NCBI RefSeq assembly: GCF_042219825.1
Contig: NZ_JBHJHQ010000002.1
Location: forward strand, 558,001-622,000
DNA length: 64,000 nucleotides
From: JBHJHP01 sp042219825
GTDB taxonomy: Bacteria; Bacteroidota; Bacteroidia; Bacteroidales; UBA5342
Direction of reading: 5' to 3'
The notes under the pieces were generated by a model. That model ran no database searches. It saw only the letters and a program-made list of their open reading frames with translations, and was not told the DNA's origin. Positions 9,418-17,380 of this stretch are shown here, in pieces (position 1 is the stretch's first letter; every line of letters begins with the position of its first letter). The translations under genes and the position numbers were made by a program.

Positions 9418-9614
9418 GGTTTATTCCCTTTTATAATCTGATTCAATTTTGGTTGTATAATCCATATTCCAATAATCCAAAAAGCTATTATTACCATTTC
9501 CGCTAAATAATCACCTGGCTTAACAGGCCTTTTTAATAAATGTTTTTTATATGATTTTGCAGAAAAATTCAATAATAATAACATCGCAGGAAATCCAATT
9601 AATCCACCTAACAT
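9414..9614 (-). CDS. Small two-helix membrane protein
   Basis: 66 residues with two hydrophobic stretches (GLIGFPAMLLLLNF and MVIIAFWIIGIWII) separated by a basic loop (KSYKKHLLKRPVK). The family is unknown. Its TGA overlaps the start of the downstream TPR gene (ATGA), which supports it being a real translated gene. Confidence 0.6.
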   Translation of the reverse strand: MLGGLIGFPAMLLLLNFSAKSYKKHLLKRPVKPGDYLAEMVIIAFWIIGIWIIQPKLNQIIKGNKP

Positions 9615-9641
9615 AATTAACAGGGTATGATCAGATGATGA

Positions 9642-9914
9642 TTAGAAAAAATCTCTGAATGTCCACGCAAAAGGTATTCCTGAAATCAAATATAAAATCA
9701 TCAATAGCTCTTCTTTGTAGTTTTTAGATTTATTATCTGAATTCAATTTACTGGTTACCTTACCGATTGAATAAATCCAGCCAACAGCAGTAAAAGCATA
9801 AAATTCGAATGTGATTAACCAAAAGTCAGTATGTAACGTTGCAATGAATAGAAATTGACTCAAAATCCAAACAAGGAATAGTTGCCAATGCTTTAGTTTT
9901 AAAAATATTTTCAT
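9642..9914 (-). CDS. Small membrane protein of unknown function
   Basis: 90 residues with about three hydrophobic segments (WQLFLVWILSQFLFIATL, FWLITFEFYAFTAVGWIYSI, LLMILYLISGIPFAWTF). No family recognised. It lies 3 nt after the S41 peptidase stop and 27 nt before the next small membrane gene, so the four genes from the peptidase to the TPR protein look like one transcript. Confidence 0.6.
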   Translation of the reverse strand: MKIFLKLKHWQLFLVWILSQFLFIATLHTDFWLITFEFYAFTAVGWIYSIGKVTSKLNSDNKSKNYKEELLMILYLISGIPFAWTFRDFF

Positions 9915-9917
9915 GTT

Positions 9918-11165
9918 TTATTGACTTACTATCCACTCATAAAACGGGTCGCGTCCTTCTTTAAAATCTTTAAAGCTGGCTTCAATAATATGATCAGGAG
10001 TTATGGTTTTCAGATCCTTGTCTGTTCGTTTAAAGTATTTGGTAGAATACTGAACTGACAGACCTGAAGAGGGCAATTGCATTCGCTTTACTTCGCCCAG
10101 ATGATTTGGTTTACCTGAGGTTTCTTCACCTACCAGAATAGCGTTGGTCATATTTCGAAAATCCATGGCATTTATAATTGCGGAGGAAAAAGTTTTGCGT
10201 CCGATAATGACATATAGTTTACCTTTTTTATTGGCTTTTTTTAGCGTTGATAATTCTTTAATCAGTTGGGTTCCCTGATCCGAGTTTCCGCCACCGTTAA
10301 AACGGATGTCGAAAATTATTTTATCAAAGTTGTTTGCTTTGATGGTATCAATAATCCGGTTCTGAAATTCTGTAAAAGAAGGTAAATCCTGAACATTTCC
10401 TCTGAATCCGGAAGGTACATGTTCCCGGCTCCAGCATTGCTTATACTGAATATAGTAGACGTTATTATCTTTGACAATTTTGTCCCAAAAGAGGTCTCTT
10501 CCATTTTGATAACATAGTGGGAGAGGTTCCGGTAATACCCTAACGGCATTACTTCTGTTGATTCTTTCGGGCTTTATGTTGTAATTTATGATGTCTCCGT
10601 TTTCATTTTCAATCTGTAGTTCTACAGTGTCTGAATCTGCAAATCCATAGTATTCTAAAAGCTGTATCGCAGGTAAAGTTTCCGGGATTATCTTTTTTAC
10701 CGTTGCCTGGTTATCTATAGTTGTGATAGTTGAAAGCGAGTCAATTACTGTGTTTACTGGTGTTCCGTTTACTTTTAGCAGCTTGCCTCCCAGGATAGCT
10801 TCATTATCTCTGGTGGTTGTCTGGACAAAAATTCCGTCGTTAAACCACATCAGTCCCAAAGGGAGCATACGGTTAAAATCAAAGAATGGTTTGAGGCTTA
10901 CAGAGGTGTGCATATCGCCCATGGAAGCGATGAGTTGTTGCAATTTTACGGCAATTTCAAAATCCGACAGCTCATTTTTTTGTGCAGCAATCCGGTCCAG
11001 ACCATTATTAAAGTCCTGTTGGCTTTTTACCATAAATAAATTGTAATGCTTTTTAGGTAATTCGGTTTTCAGATAGTCGATATCAGCCCGCCAGTCAATG
11101 CTGCTGTTTTGAGCACAGGAAGCAATAGAAATAAAAATGTACAGGATAAGGATTGTATTTTTCAT
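9918..11165 (-). CDS. S41-family peptidase, lipoprotein
   Basis: 415 residues from the ATG at 11165 (MKNTILILYIFISIASCAQ), which gives a lipoprotein signal with lipobox Cys; the frame can be extended to a TTG at 11207 but without signal-peptide logic. A PDZ-like middle (GGKLLKVNGTPVNTVIDSL) precedes the tail-specific protease fold: FDIRFNGGGNSDQG, then GRKTFSSAIINAMDF with the likely nucleophile Ser, and VGEETSGKPNHLGE. S41 peptidases cleave near protein C-termini or degrade envelope proteins. It is anchored to a periplasm-facing membrane. It lies 71 nt downstream of the HTH-membrane gene. Confidence 0.88.
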   Translation of the reverse strand: MKNTILILYIFISIASCAQNSSIDWRADIDYLKTELPKKHYNLFMVKSQQDFNNGLDRIAAQKNELSDFEIAVKLQQLIASMGDMHTSVSLKPFFDFNRMLPLGLMWFNDGIFVQTTTRDNEAILGGKLLKVNGTPVNTVIDSLSTITTIDNQATVKKIIPETLPAIQLLEYYGFADSDTVELQIENENGDIINYNIKPERINRSNAVRVLPEPLPLCYQNGRDLFWDKIVKDNNVYYIQYKQCWSREHVPSGFRGNVQDLPSFTEFQNRIIDTIKANNFDKIIFDIRFNGGGNSDQGTQLIKELSTLKKANKKGKLYVIIGRKTFSSAIINAMDFRNMTNAILVGEETSGKPNHLGEVKRMQLPSSGLSVQYSTKYFKRTDKDLKTITPDHIIEASFKDFKEGRDPFYEWIVSQ

Positions 11166-11236
11166 AATAGTGGCATTTAAATTAGAGTAGTAATTTGAAT
11201 AATGCAATCAAGCGATAGATGTTTTCTTCCATTGGT

Positions 11237-11803
11237 TCACATTTTTATAAAAGGAAAAATATTTAAATAGTACATTTTTAACTTCCCTTTTCCAATTAAT
11301 ATGCTTACAATAATTGCATAAAATATATTTATGACATACAGTACCCCCATTACATAGAATAAGAGATTACTGTTGCTCCAATGGTTTATTTTTAGGAGGA
11401 ACCATAATATGAAAGAGGAATAGAATATCAGGTTCCATAAAATTTGAAAATTTAAAAGATTAACACCTTGTTCATTCAAATCAATTATTTTATCACGTTT
11501 GGTTAGCCATAACACCATTGGAAGTATGATACTGCCAAGAGGGAAGAAGATACAAGCCAAAACAGATAAATGAAAATACTGTAAAAATTTTAAGTCCTTT
11601 TTTTTATTGTAATCAAGAAGGTTCTCAATATTAATTTCCAAAACCGTACATATGTTTTTTAATGTATTTCCCCGTGGTTGATTTATTCCCTTTTCTATAC
11701 GCTGAAGTGTTCTCAGGTTAATATTTGCATTGTCAGATAGTTCTTCCTGGGATAATCCTTTTTGTTTTCTTATTTCTGAAATTTTTGAGCCAATTGTTTC
11801 CAC
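11237..11803 (-). CDS. XRE-type HTH fused to a membrane domain (DUF4870-like)
   Basis: 188 residues. Residues ~5-65 form a Cro/CI helix-turn-helix (ISEIRKQKGLSQEELSDNANINLRTLQRIEKG). Residues ~75-180 hold four hydrophobic segments and the central KIIDLNEQGVNLLNFQ motif seen in DUF4870 proteins. The architecture suggests a membrane-tethered regulator, perhaps sensing membrane state. A -7 box 26 nt before the ATG supports the start. Targets are unknown; the S41 peptidase operon immediately downstream is a candidate. Confidence 0.82.
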   Translation of the reverse strand: METIGSKISEIRKQKGLSQEELSDNANINLRTLQRIEKGINQPRGNTLKNICTVLEINIENLLDYNKKKDLKFLQYFHLSVLACIFFPLGSIILPMVLWLTKRDKIIDLNEQGVNLLNFQILWNLIFYSSFILWFLLKINHWSNSNLLFYVMGVLYVINIFYAIIVSILIGKGKLKMYYLNIFPFIKM

Positions 11804-11828
11804 CGAAATTCCTTTTTAAATATGGTTT

Positions 11829-11836
11829 CAAAATTA
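11829..11836 (-). promoter_or_regulatory. -7 box TAATTTTG for the HTH-membrane gene
   Basis: Exact TAnnTTTG on the reverse strand, 26 nt before the ATG at 11803. A GTTTAAAC palindrome lies just upstream (about 11848) and could be an autoregulatory site. Confidence 0.55.
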
Positions 11837-12107
11837 CAACGGTAATGTTTAAACTGTTACGGTTTAAGCATGACATTTTTATGGCATTTGTGCCTGTATT
11901 CTGAAATTCATATTCGTAATAAAGACTAACAGGTTCATAATTATGGTTTTAGTATTTTGTGTACTATCAAAAGTAAGCATCAAATACTATATTTACAAGC
12001 TGTTAGACTTATATGTATTCAGTAAAAATAATAGAATCTGTTGGGTTTGGTTCAAGGTATATTGACAGAATATAAGACTGCCTTGTTCTGCAGAAAGTGC
12101 AAAAATT
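11837..12107. other. Intergenic region without recognised gene
   Basis: Together with the promoter above this makes 304 bp between the HTH gene and the SDR stop. Apart from the GTTTAAAC palindrome I see no gene, hairpin terminator or repeat. Short forward-strand frames here are not supported by composition or a promoter. Confidence 0.5.
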
Positions 12108-12914
12108 TTACTTCAGATCCAGTTTACTCATCTGTTTTTCAATCATTTTTACAGCAAATCTGGGAGCCAGTCGGTATAGTATATCTAAACCTTTGGCATC
12201 TTTTCCAACCATTGCCCGGAATTTATTTTTTTCTATGGCAAGTATGATTTTTTCTGCAGCCTTATCAGCAGGCAGCGCCATGTTGCTTTGTGTATCCTTT
12301 GAAGCTTTTTCTTCGGCTTCGGACTTAATGCCGGAGTTGGACATAATATTTGTATTCACGGCTCCGGGATGAATAACGGTCACGCCAACGTTAGTATGCC
12401 GAAGTTCTGCATATAATCCTTCCGTTAAAAGTTTCACTGCAGCTTTGGAAGCACCGTAAAATGTTTGTCCGGGGAAAGGAATAAAACCTCCCATGCTGGA
12501 TATATTGGCAATGTGTGCTTCAGGACGTTTTAGCAGATAGGGTAAAAATGATTTAGTCATATACAATGTACCATAAAAATTAATATTTATAATGCGTTCA
12601 ATCGTATCATAACCCAGGTCATTCACGTCAATAAATGGCTGAATAATTCCGGCATTATTGATTAATCCGTCCACTGCGCCATGCACCTTAATTACCGATT
12701 CAGGTAATTTCTCAACTTCATCACGTTTGGCAATATTAATTTCATGCGTTGACAGATTTGAACCTCCGGCCAGTGATGCAGTTTCCTGCATGCCTTTTAC
12801 ATTGATATCAACCATGGCAACCTTTGCCCCTTTAGACAAAAGCTGCAATGTAATTTCTCTGCCCATGCCGCTTCCGGCACCTGTAACGACTATAACCTTG
12901 TTATCTACTTTCAT
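12108..12914 (-). CDS. SDR-family oxidoreductase
   Basis: 268 residues. Classical short-chain dehydrogenase layout: the cofactor motif TGAGSGMG near residue 11, NNAG (INNAGII) near 88, a catalytic Ser in ISSMGG, and YGASKAA with the catalytic Tyr and Lys. It should catalyse NAD(P)-dependent oxidation or reduction of an alcohol/carbonyl substrate that cannot be deduced. No signal peptide. It begins 3 nt after the M48 peptidase stop, so the two are almost certainly co-transcribed; the functional link is unknown. Confidence 0.9.
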   Translation of the reverse strand: MKVDNKVIVVTGAGSGMGREITLQLLSKGAKVAMVDINVKGMQETASLAGGSNLSTHEINIAKRDEVEKLPESVIKVHGAVDGLINNAGIIQPFIDVNDLGYDTIERIININFYGTLYMTKSFLPYLLKRPEAHIANISSMGGFIPFPGQTFYGASKAAVKLLTEGLYAELRHTNVGVTVIHPGAVNTNIMSNSGIKSEAEEKASKDTQSNMALPADKAAEKIILAIEKNKFRAMVGKDAKGLDILYRLAPRFAVKMIEKQMSKLDLK

Positions 12915-12917
12915 GTT

Positions 12918-13718
12918 TTAACTCGCTTTTGAAGCATTGTAATATTCCATGGCCTTATCCATCTTGCTTTCCAGGTATTTGATCCGGTTATCAGGACTTG
13001 GATGTGTGGATAAAAATTCCGGCGTTGTTGTTGCACTGTTGGCCATCATACGCTGCCAGAAAGTAATGGATTCCTTGGGATCGTATCCTGCCATGGCCAT
13101 CAGGTACAGCCCCATCTCATCCGCTTCTTTTTCGTGTAACCGACTGTATGGCAACATCATTCCTACCTGTGAGCCTACACCGAAGGCAAGCATCGCTAAA
13201 TTCTGAGTAGTTTCCTTCTCTTTTTCAAGGGCTTCAGATAGTGCCATGCCACCCAATTGCAGTGCCAGTTGCTGCGATAGCCTTTCATTGCCGTGTTCTG
13301 CAATGGCATGAGCAACTTCATGAGCCATGACCACGGCAACCCCGGTTTCATTTTCACATACAGGCATAATGCCTTCGTAAAATGCTATTTTCCCACCCGG
13401 CATGCACCATGCATTTAATTCGTCTGAGACTAACACATTATATTCCCATTTGTAATTATTTATCTCATCCTGCATATTGTTTTCCGTAAAGAATTTTTCT
13501 ACGGCAGCTGAAATGTTGTGACCAACAGTCTTAACCATATCACGATATTTCTCATTATCGGAAATGGCATTTTCCTGTAGTACCTGTTCATAACTGCTTG
13601 CACTTAAAGACAACATCTGAGATAACGGGACGGCTTTAAACTGTTTTCTGCCTGTTAGGGGAACAGTAGCACAGGCGGTTAAAAATAAAACGCTTAAAAT
13701 AATGCTGATTTGTTTCAT
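12918..13718 (-). CDS. M48-family metallopeptidase, lipoprotein
   Basis: 266 residues. The N-terminus (MKQISIILSVLFLTACATVP) is a lipoprotein signal with Cys in TAC. The zinc motif HEVAH lies in VVMAHEVAHAIAEHG and the third ligand Glu in RLHEKEADEMG, typical of the LoiP/YcaL/BepA-like M48 group. These periplasmic proteases take part in outer-membrane quality control. The end of the frame contains THPSPDNRIKYLES, also typical. It is first in a two-gene operon with the SDR gene. Confidence 0.92.
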   Translation of the reverse strand: MKQISIILSVLFLTACATVPLTGRKQFKAVPLSQMLSLSASSYEQVLQENAISDNEKYRDMVKTVGHNISAAVEKFFTENNMQDEINNYKWEYNVLVSDELNAWCMPGGKIAFYEGIMPVCENETGVAVVMAHEVAHAIAEHGNERLSQQLALQLGGMALSEALEKEKETTQNLAMLAFGVGSQVGMMLPYSRLHEKEADEMGLYLMAMAGYDPKESITFWQRMMANSATTTPEFLSTHPSPDNRIKYLESKMDKAMEYYNASKAS

Positions 13719-13876
13719 AGACTTTTATGTTACCAAGTGAGAAATAGACAAATTATTTATCTTTCTGATAACACATTAACAAACAAATTCAGTATTTGTT
13801 AAAAGTGCCGGAATTTTATTGGTTTTGAATAAAGAAATAAGATTAACATAGTCTGTATTCAGGTTTTGAAGCAAGC

Positions 13877-13908
13877 AAAAAAGTCTGCCCCATATAAGAG
13901 ACAGACTT
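13877..13908 (-). terminator. Rho-independent terminator after the YgiD-like gene
   Basis: Read on the reverse strand: AAGTCTG, a 14-nt loop and CAGACTT, then a T run. It lies 24 nt after the stop of the dioxygenase gene and closes the AraC-YceI-YgiD unit. Confidence 0.8.
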
Positions 13909-13932
13909 ATTTTACGTATGCATTTTTACTCT

Positions 13933-14823
13933 TTAGTTCTCAGGCTTTATAAAAACCGATGTCATGCTCAATGAACCAGCCATTGTTTTATCGTTGAACA
14001 ACGATATTTCGTCCTTTCCTTCTTTTAATCCCAGAACGTATAACAAAGGCAGAAAGTGATCCGGCGTTGGAATAGCCAGTTGCAGGGCTTTCCCCTGCTG
14101 TTTATACTGCATTAACGCTTTGTGGTCACCCGATAGGATCCAGTCATTCATTTTGGTTTTGGCTTCTACGGCCCAGTCAAAACCATACCCAATGGTGTTC
14201 ATATTTTCCCAGTCCACCATCCGCAGATTATGCACCAGGTTTCCACTCCCAATTATCAGAACCCCTTTACGGCGTAATGCGGCAAGTTCCCTCCCCAGGT
14301 TGTAGTGAAATTCCGGATCTTTCGTATAATCTATACTCATTTCTATTACCGGTATATCAGCGTTGGGGTAGAGGTGTTTGATCACACTCCATGCTCCATG
14401 GTCAAGTCCCCATTTCTGTGTCACATCCGCTTTGGTTGAACCGATTAGCTGCGACGTTTCTTTTGCCAGTTGAGGACTGCCCGGTGCCGGATACTGCACA
14501 TCGTACAGTGCTTTAGGGAATCCTCCAAAATCGTGAATTGTTGGCGGCTGATCCATAGCAGTAAGGAATGTTCCACGCGTTTCCCAGTGTGCGGAAACAC
14601 ACAATATAGCCTTTGGCCTTTCGAATTTCGTACTTATATCATGAAAATTCCGCGTGAACTCATTATCCTCAATGGCATTCATCGGACTACCATGACCCAG
14701 AAACAGCAGGGGCATAAGCTCCGTGCTGTCCATGGATGTCAGTTTATTCAGTGCATTCAGTTTCATAGCTGCTCCTGTTAATGGAAGTAGGGACAGAATT
14801 TTGAGAAACTGTTTCCGTTCCAT
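13933..14823 (-). CDS. ygiD: Class III extradiol dioxygenase, YgiD/DODA family
   Basis: 296 residues. An N-terminal twin hydrophobic stretch (LKILSLLPLTGAA) may be an export signal, which E. coli YgiD lacks. Family motifs: LFLGHGSPMNAIEDN with the metal His, VSAHWETRG, WGLDHGAWSVIKHLYP and GSGNLVHNLR. These proteins use a non-haem metal to open catechol rings (4,5-DOPA extradiol dioxygenase type); the physiological substrate in bacteria is uncertain. It follows the YceI gene by 10 nt, and this YceI pairing under an AraC regulator suggests a stress-inducible unit. Confidence 0.9.
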   Translation of the reverse strand: MERKQFLKILSLLPLTGAAMKLNALNKLTSMDSTELMPLLFLGHGSPMNAIEDNEFTRNFHDISTKFERPKAILCVSAHWETRGTFLTAMDQPPTIHDFGGFPKALYDVQYPAPGSPQLAKETSQLIGSTKADVTQKWGLDHGAWSVIKHLYPNADIPVIEMSIDYTKDPEFHYNLGRELAALRRKGVLIIGSGNLVHNLRMVDWENMNTIGYGFDWAVEAKTKMNDWILSGDHKALMQYKQQGKALQLAIPTPDHFLPLLYVLGLKEGKDEISLFNDKTMAGSLSMTSVFIKPEN

Positions 14824-14833
14824 ACTTCAGTTG

Positions 14834-15370
14834 TTATGCTTCTTGTTTTACAAATTGTACTTCAGCTGATATTTTTACATCATCACTCACCAGTACACCG
14901 CCTGTTTCAAGGGCTGCATTCCAGTTAAGTCCCCAATCTTTCCGGTTGATTTTTCCCTCAATAGAGAATCCTGCTTTGTAGTTACCCCACGGATCTTTAT
15001 TGATACCACCGAATTCAACGTCGAAGGTCACTTCTTTGCTCACACCTTTAATAGTTAGCAAGCCTGTCAGTTTATATTCATCATCATCTAACTTTTTAAG
15101 AGAAATGCCCTCAAAGGTAAGAGCTGCATAATTTTCTGCATCAAAAAAGTCTGCACTCTTCAGGTGGTTGTCGCGGTCCTCACTATTTGTAAAAACCGAT
15201 GCTGCTTCAATTGAAGCACTGATCTTTGCTTTCTCAAAATCCTCTCCTTCTATAAGTGCGCTAAACGATTTAAACTCGCCCCTTACATTGGAGATCATCA
15301 TGTGTTTAACTTTAAACGTAATTTCGCTGTGTGAAGGATCTAATGTCCAGATTGTTTTTTTTGTTTCCAT
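14834..15370 (-). CDS. YceI-family protein (cytosolic form)
   Basis: 178 residues with the YceI lipocalin-like fold: TWTLDPSHSEITFKVKHMMISNVRGEF at the start, SIEAASVFTNSEDRDNHLKSADFFD, then KINRKDWGLNWN and VSDDVKISAEVQF. Members bind polyisoprenoid or other amphiphilic molecules. No signal peptide is seen, as in many Bacteroidota copies. It precedes ygiD by 10 nt. An 8-bp inverted repeat sits upstream, between this gene and the AraC-type regulator. Confidence 0.92.
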   Translation of the reverse strand: METKKTIWTLDPSHSEITFKVKHMMISNVRGEFKSFSALIEGEDFEKAKISASIEAASVFTNSEDRDNHLKSADFFDAENYAALTFEGISLKKLDDDEYKLTGLLTIKGVSKEVTFDVEFGGINKDPWGNYKAGFSIEGKINRKDWGLNWNAALETGGVLVSDDVKISAEVQFVKQEA

Positions 15371-15391
15371 TTCCGTTATTTTTATTATTTA

Positions 15392-15421
15392 TACTTTGTT
15401 CTTTTTTGTTGATACAAAGTA
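15392..15421. promoter_or_regulatory. Inverted repeat upstream of the YceI gene
   Basis: TACTTTGT (15392-15399) and ACAAAGTA (15414-15421) form a perfect 8-bp inverted repeat with a 14-bp spacer, 21 nt before the YceI start. It may be an operator. Both arms also resemble -7 boxes, so the symmetry could be partly coincidental. Confidence 0.35.
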
Positions 15422-15473
15422 CGGGCATCCTGTCACGCCAGAGGTATCACTTTTCGGAAAAGGAATTATAAAA

Positions 15474-16304
15474 TCAGGAAATAAGCTGCTGCATTTCCTT
15501 GCGAAATTCACCGGGAGTTTGTCCTGACCTGCGTTTAAATACACTGGTAAAATAGGCATTTTCAGAATATCCCAGTTCAAAACCAATCTCAGAAATGGTT
15601 TTATCAGTGGTCATCAACAGGTTTTTGGCTTCTATCAACTTGCGTGTTTCTATGATTTCAGATACACTTTTCTGCATAATATTCTGGCAGATGATGTTCA
15701 GGTTACGGCTGCTCATAAAGAGCTTTTCAGCGTAAAATTCAACACCTTCTGGACGACGAAAATTTTCTTCGAGTGTCACCAGAAATGTTTTAAAAGTAGA
15801 GCTTTGTGTTTTAATCAGTTCAGAATCGTCCGGTACTAATTTTTTACGTTCGGATTCAACCATGGTAAAAAGTGCACTTAACAGGTGGCGGACAATCGAA
15901 TAATCCGGTTGATCAGCTTCCGTTTCTTCCAGCATCATGCGACAAATGGTTTCCATTCTTTTAAAACAACGATCGGCCGGGAGCGGGATGTTTGCATTAT
16001 TGTGATAATAGGTGTATAACTGGAAAGTGGTTTCTGGTATAAACTCACTTTTAAACCGGATAGCCCAGATATCACATTTCCCGTCTTTTAAATAGGGTAT
16101 AACGCGGTGTATTTTACCCTTGGTTACAAAACTTACAAATGGGGCATCCATTTTTGTGGATTCAAAATCGATGAAATGTTCCAGACTGCCTTCCACACCG
16201 ATCAGGAGTTCTTCATAATCGTGTGTGTGTGGGTTATTCTCAGATGTTTGAATGCGCTCGACATCTTCAGGGAAAACCCTGTTTATTTTGAACATTTCCT
16301 GCAT
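15474..16304 (-). CDS. AraC-family transcriptional regulator
   Basis: 276 residues from the ATG at 16304; a longer frame exists only through a TTG. The N-terminal half is a cupin-like sensor (TSENNPHTHDYEELLIGVEGSLEHFIDF). The C-terminal half has the double HTH: AEKLFMSSRNLNIICQ and then ISEIGFELGYSENAYFTSVFKRRSGQTPGEFRK. It probably activates the downstream YceI-ygiD genes, which lie in the same direction after a 103-bp gap. The inducer is unknown. Confidence 0.92.
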   Translation of the reverse strand: MQEMFKINRVFPEDVERIQTSENNPHTHDYEELLIGVEGSLEHFIDFESTKMDAPFVSFVTKGKIHRVIPYLKDGKCDIWAIRFKSEFIPETTFQLYTYYHNNANIPLPADRCFKRMETICRMMLEETEADQPDYSIVRHLLSALFTMVESERKKLVPDDSELIKTQSSTFKTFLVTLEENFRRPEGVEFYAEKLFMSSRNLNIICQNIMQKSVSEIIETRKLIEAKNLLMTTDKTISEIGFELGYSENAYFTSVFKRRSGQTPGEFRKEMQQLIS

Positions 16305-16332
16305 ATGCAACAAATTATATTTTCTATCAGAA

Positions 16333-16340
16333 CAAAGTTA
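16333..16340 (-). promoter_or_regulatory. -7 box TAACTTTG for the AraC-type gene
   Basis: Exact TAnnTTTG on the reverse strand, 28 nt before the ATG at 16304. Confidence 0.55.
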
Positions 16341-16601
16341 GCAGTTTAAAGTTGTGGAGGTGTTCATGTAATAATTTTAAATCAGTGAGATTGTGATTTC
16401 AGAAACGAAGTGAACTGAAATTACAAAGTCGAACTGATCCCGGGCTTTTGTAGAGGGATCTGTAGGTTTTATTTTCCAGCCCTTGAGGCGATTAAAGGAA
16501 TAATTCAATTCCTTATTGATCCCGCTCTGCTCCGCGGCGGAATCGTTCATTACAGAGTTATATCGCACCTTTTTGTGTTCAAACAAGTAACTGAAGTAGG
16601 T
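16341..16601. other. Intergenic region between the AraC-type gene and the REP cluster
   Basis: No gene supported. A near-perfect hairpin GTGATTTCAG / CTGAAATTAC sits at about 16389-16423. A 77-codon reverse frame (16377-16610) has no start-site support and overlaps repeat DNA, so I do not call it. Confidence 0.45.
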
Positions 16602-16650
16602 TAGCGCCAACGGCGCGTAGTTAATTATGCATAGGATGCAGTCCTAGGCG
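16602..16650. repeat. REP-like hairpin pair, variant copy
   Basis: GCGCC-AAC-GGCGC followed about 20 nt later by TAGGA-TGCAG-TCCTA. Same two-hairpin plan as the copies that flank the transposase but with different stems. Confidence 0.6.
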
Positions 16651-16673
16651 AAGGAGAGGGAGAGGTGAAAATC

Positions 16674-16722
16674 AGTGCCAAAGGCACGTGGTATTTCAGC
16701 ATCATGCGTAGCTTGATGCAAT
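16674..16722. repeat. REP-like hairpin pair, left copy
   Basis: GTGCC-AAA-GGCAC hairpin, then a 13-nt link and GCATCA...TGATGC. It matches the copy at 17318-17366 at all but one position over about 46 nt, on the other side of the transposase gene. Confidence 0.8.
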
Positions 16723-16741
16723 GGGCAGAAGGGCCAGAAAA

Positions 16742-16754
16742 GCACCAAAGGTGC
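16742..16754. repeat. Single hairpin next to the transposase stop
   Basis: GCACC-AAA-GGTGC, 8 nt beyond the stop codon of the transposase. Same stem-loop type as the first hairpin of the REP copies. Confidence 0.55.
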
Positions 16755-16762
16755 GACGTCGA

Positions 16763-17215
16763 TTAATCCCAAACGTATTTTTCTTCGAAATCAATGTCAT
16801 TTTTCTGTAGTAATTTCAAATACTCCTTTTTGAAAGTATCTTTATTGTGATGTTGTTTTTGATTCTCAATGTACATTTCAACGCGTTTAACTGCATTCTG
16901 GCAAACAGAAAAACAACCGTAGCCTCTCTGCCAGAAAAATAACTCGAAACATTTCCCTTTGGTTTTTATCCACTTTGAAGAATGTGATTTAATCTTTTCA
17001 ATAAGGTTCATTAAGGCCATCTTTCGTGAAAGGAGACATAAAATATGAATATGGTCCTTATAACCCCCAATTTTTACAGGATAACATTCATATTCTCTGC
17101 ATATTGCACCAATATAACTGTAAAGTTCTTTTTCAATGTTTTCATCAATAAAAGGATACCTGTTTTTTGTTGAAAATGTGATATGGACATAATTCTTAAC
17201 AAGAGACTGTGGCAT
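16763..17215 (-). CDS. REP-associated tyrosine transposase (RAYT, IS200-like Y1 HUH)
   Basis: 150 residues. The HUH motif is HIH in GYKDHIHILCLLS, and the likely catalytic Tyr is in VEMYIENQKQHH. The start VKNYVHITFSTKNRYPFI is typical of Y1_Tnp proteins. RAYTs are domesticated IS200/IS605 relatives that nick hairpin (REP) DNA and are thought to spread REP sequences. Here the gene is flanked by near-identical hairpin pairs at 16674 and 17318, which supports the RAYT assignment over a free IS200 element. The gene is intact and full length for the family. Confidence 0.88.
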   Translation of the reverse strand: MPQSLVKNYVHITFSTKNRYPFIDENIEKELYSYIGAICREYECYPVKIGGYKDHIHILCLLSRKMALMNLIEKIKSHSSKWIKTKGKCFELFFWQRGYGCFSVCQNAVKRVEMYIENQKQHHNKDTFKKEYLKLLQKNDIDFEEKYVWD

Positions 17216-17317
17216 GGTTGTTTAGTTTTAGGAATTAGATGATAAATTTAGTGAATACAGACCTTATCGTCAAGTTTGTACGGGCTATTTATTCTCACTG
17301 GATATAAATGCTGGATC

Positions 17318-17366
17318 AGTGCCAACGGCACGTGGTATTTCAGCATCATGCGTAGCTTGATGCGAT
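17318..17366. repeat. REP-like hairpin pair, right copy
   Basis: GTGCC-AAC-GGCAC hairpin, then GCATCA...TGATGC; partner of the copy at 16674-16722 and in the same orientation. Confidence 0.8.
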
Positions 17367-17380
17367 ATAACGAAAGATAT

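Larger units (their letters stand above)
16602..17366. mobile_element. RAYT-REP locus
   Basis: The transposase gene together with the hairpin repeats on both sides. The outer parts between AraC and queF contain no other gene. No target-site duplication was identified by eye. Confidence 0.7.

Noticed and set aside
16377..16610. 77-codon reverse frame before the RAYT locus
   Set aside because: Overlaps REP-like repeat DNA, has no promoter or ribosome-binding site, and its translation shows no family features.
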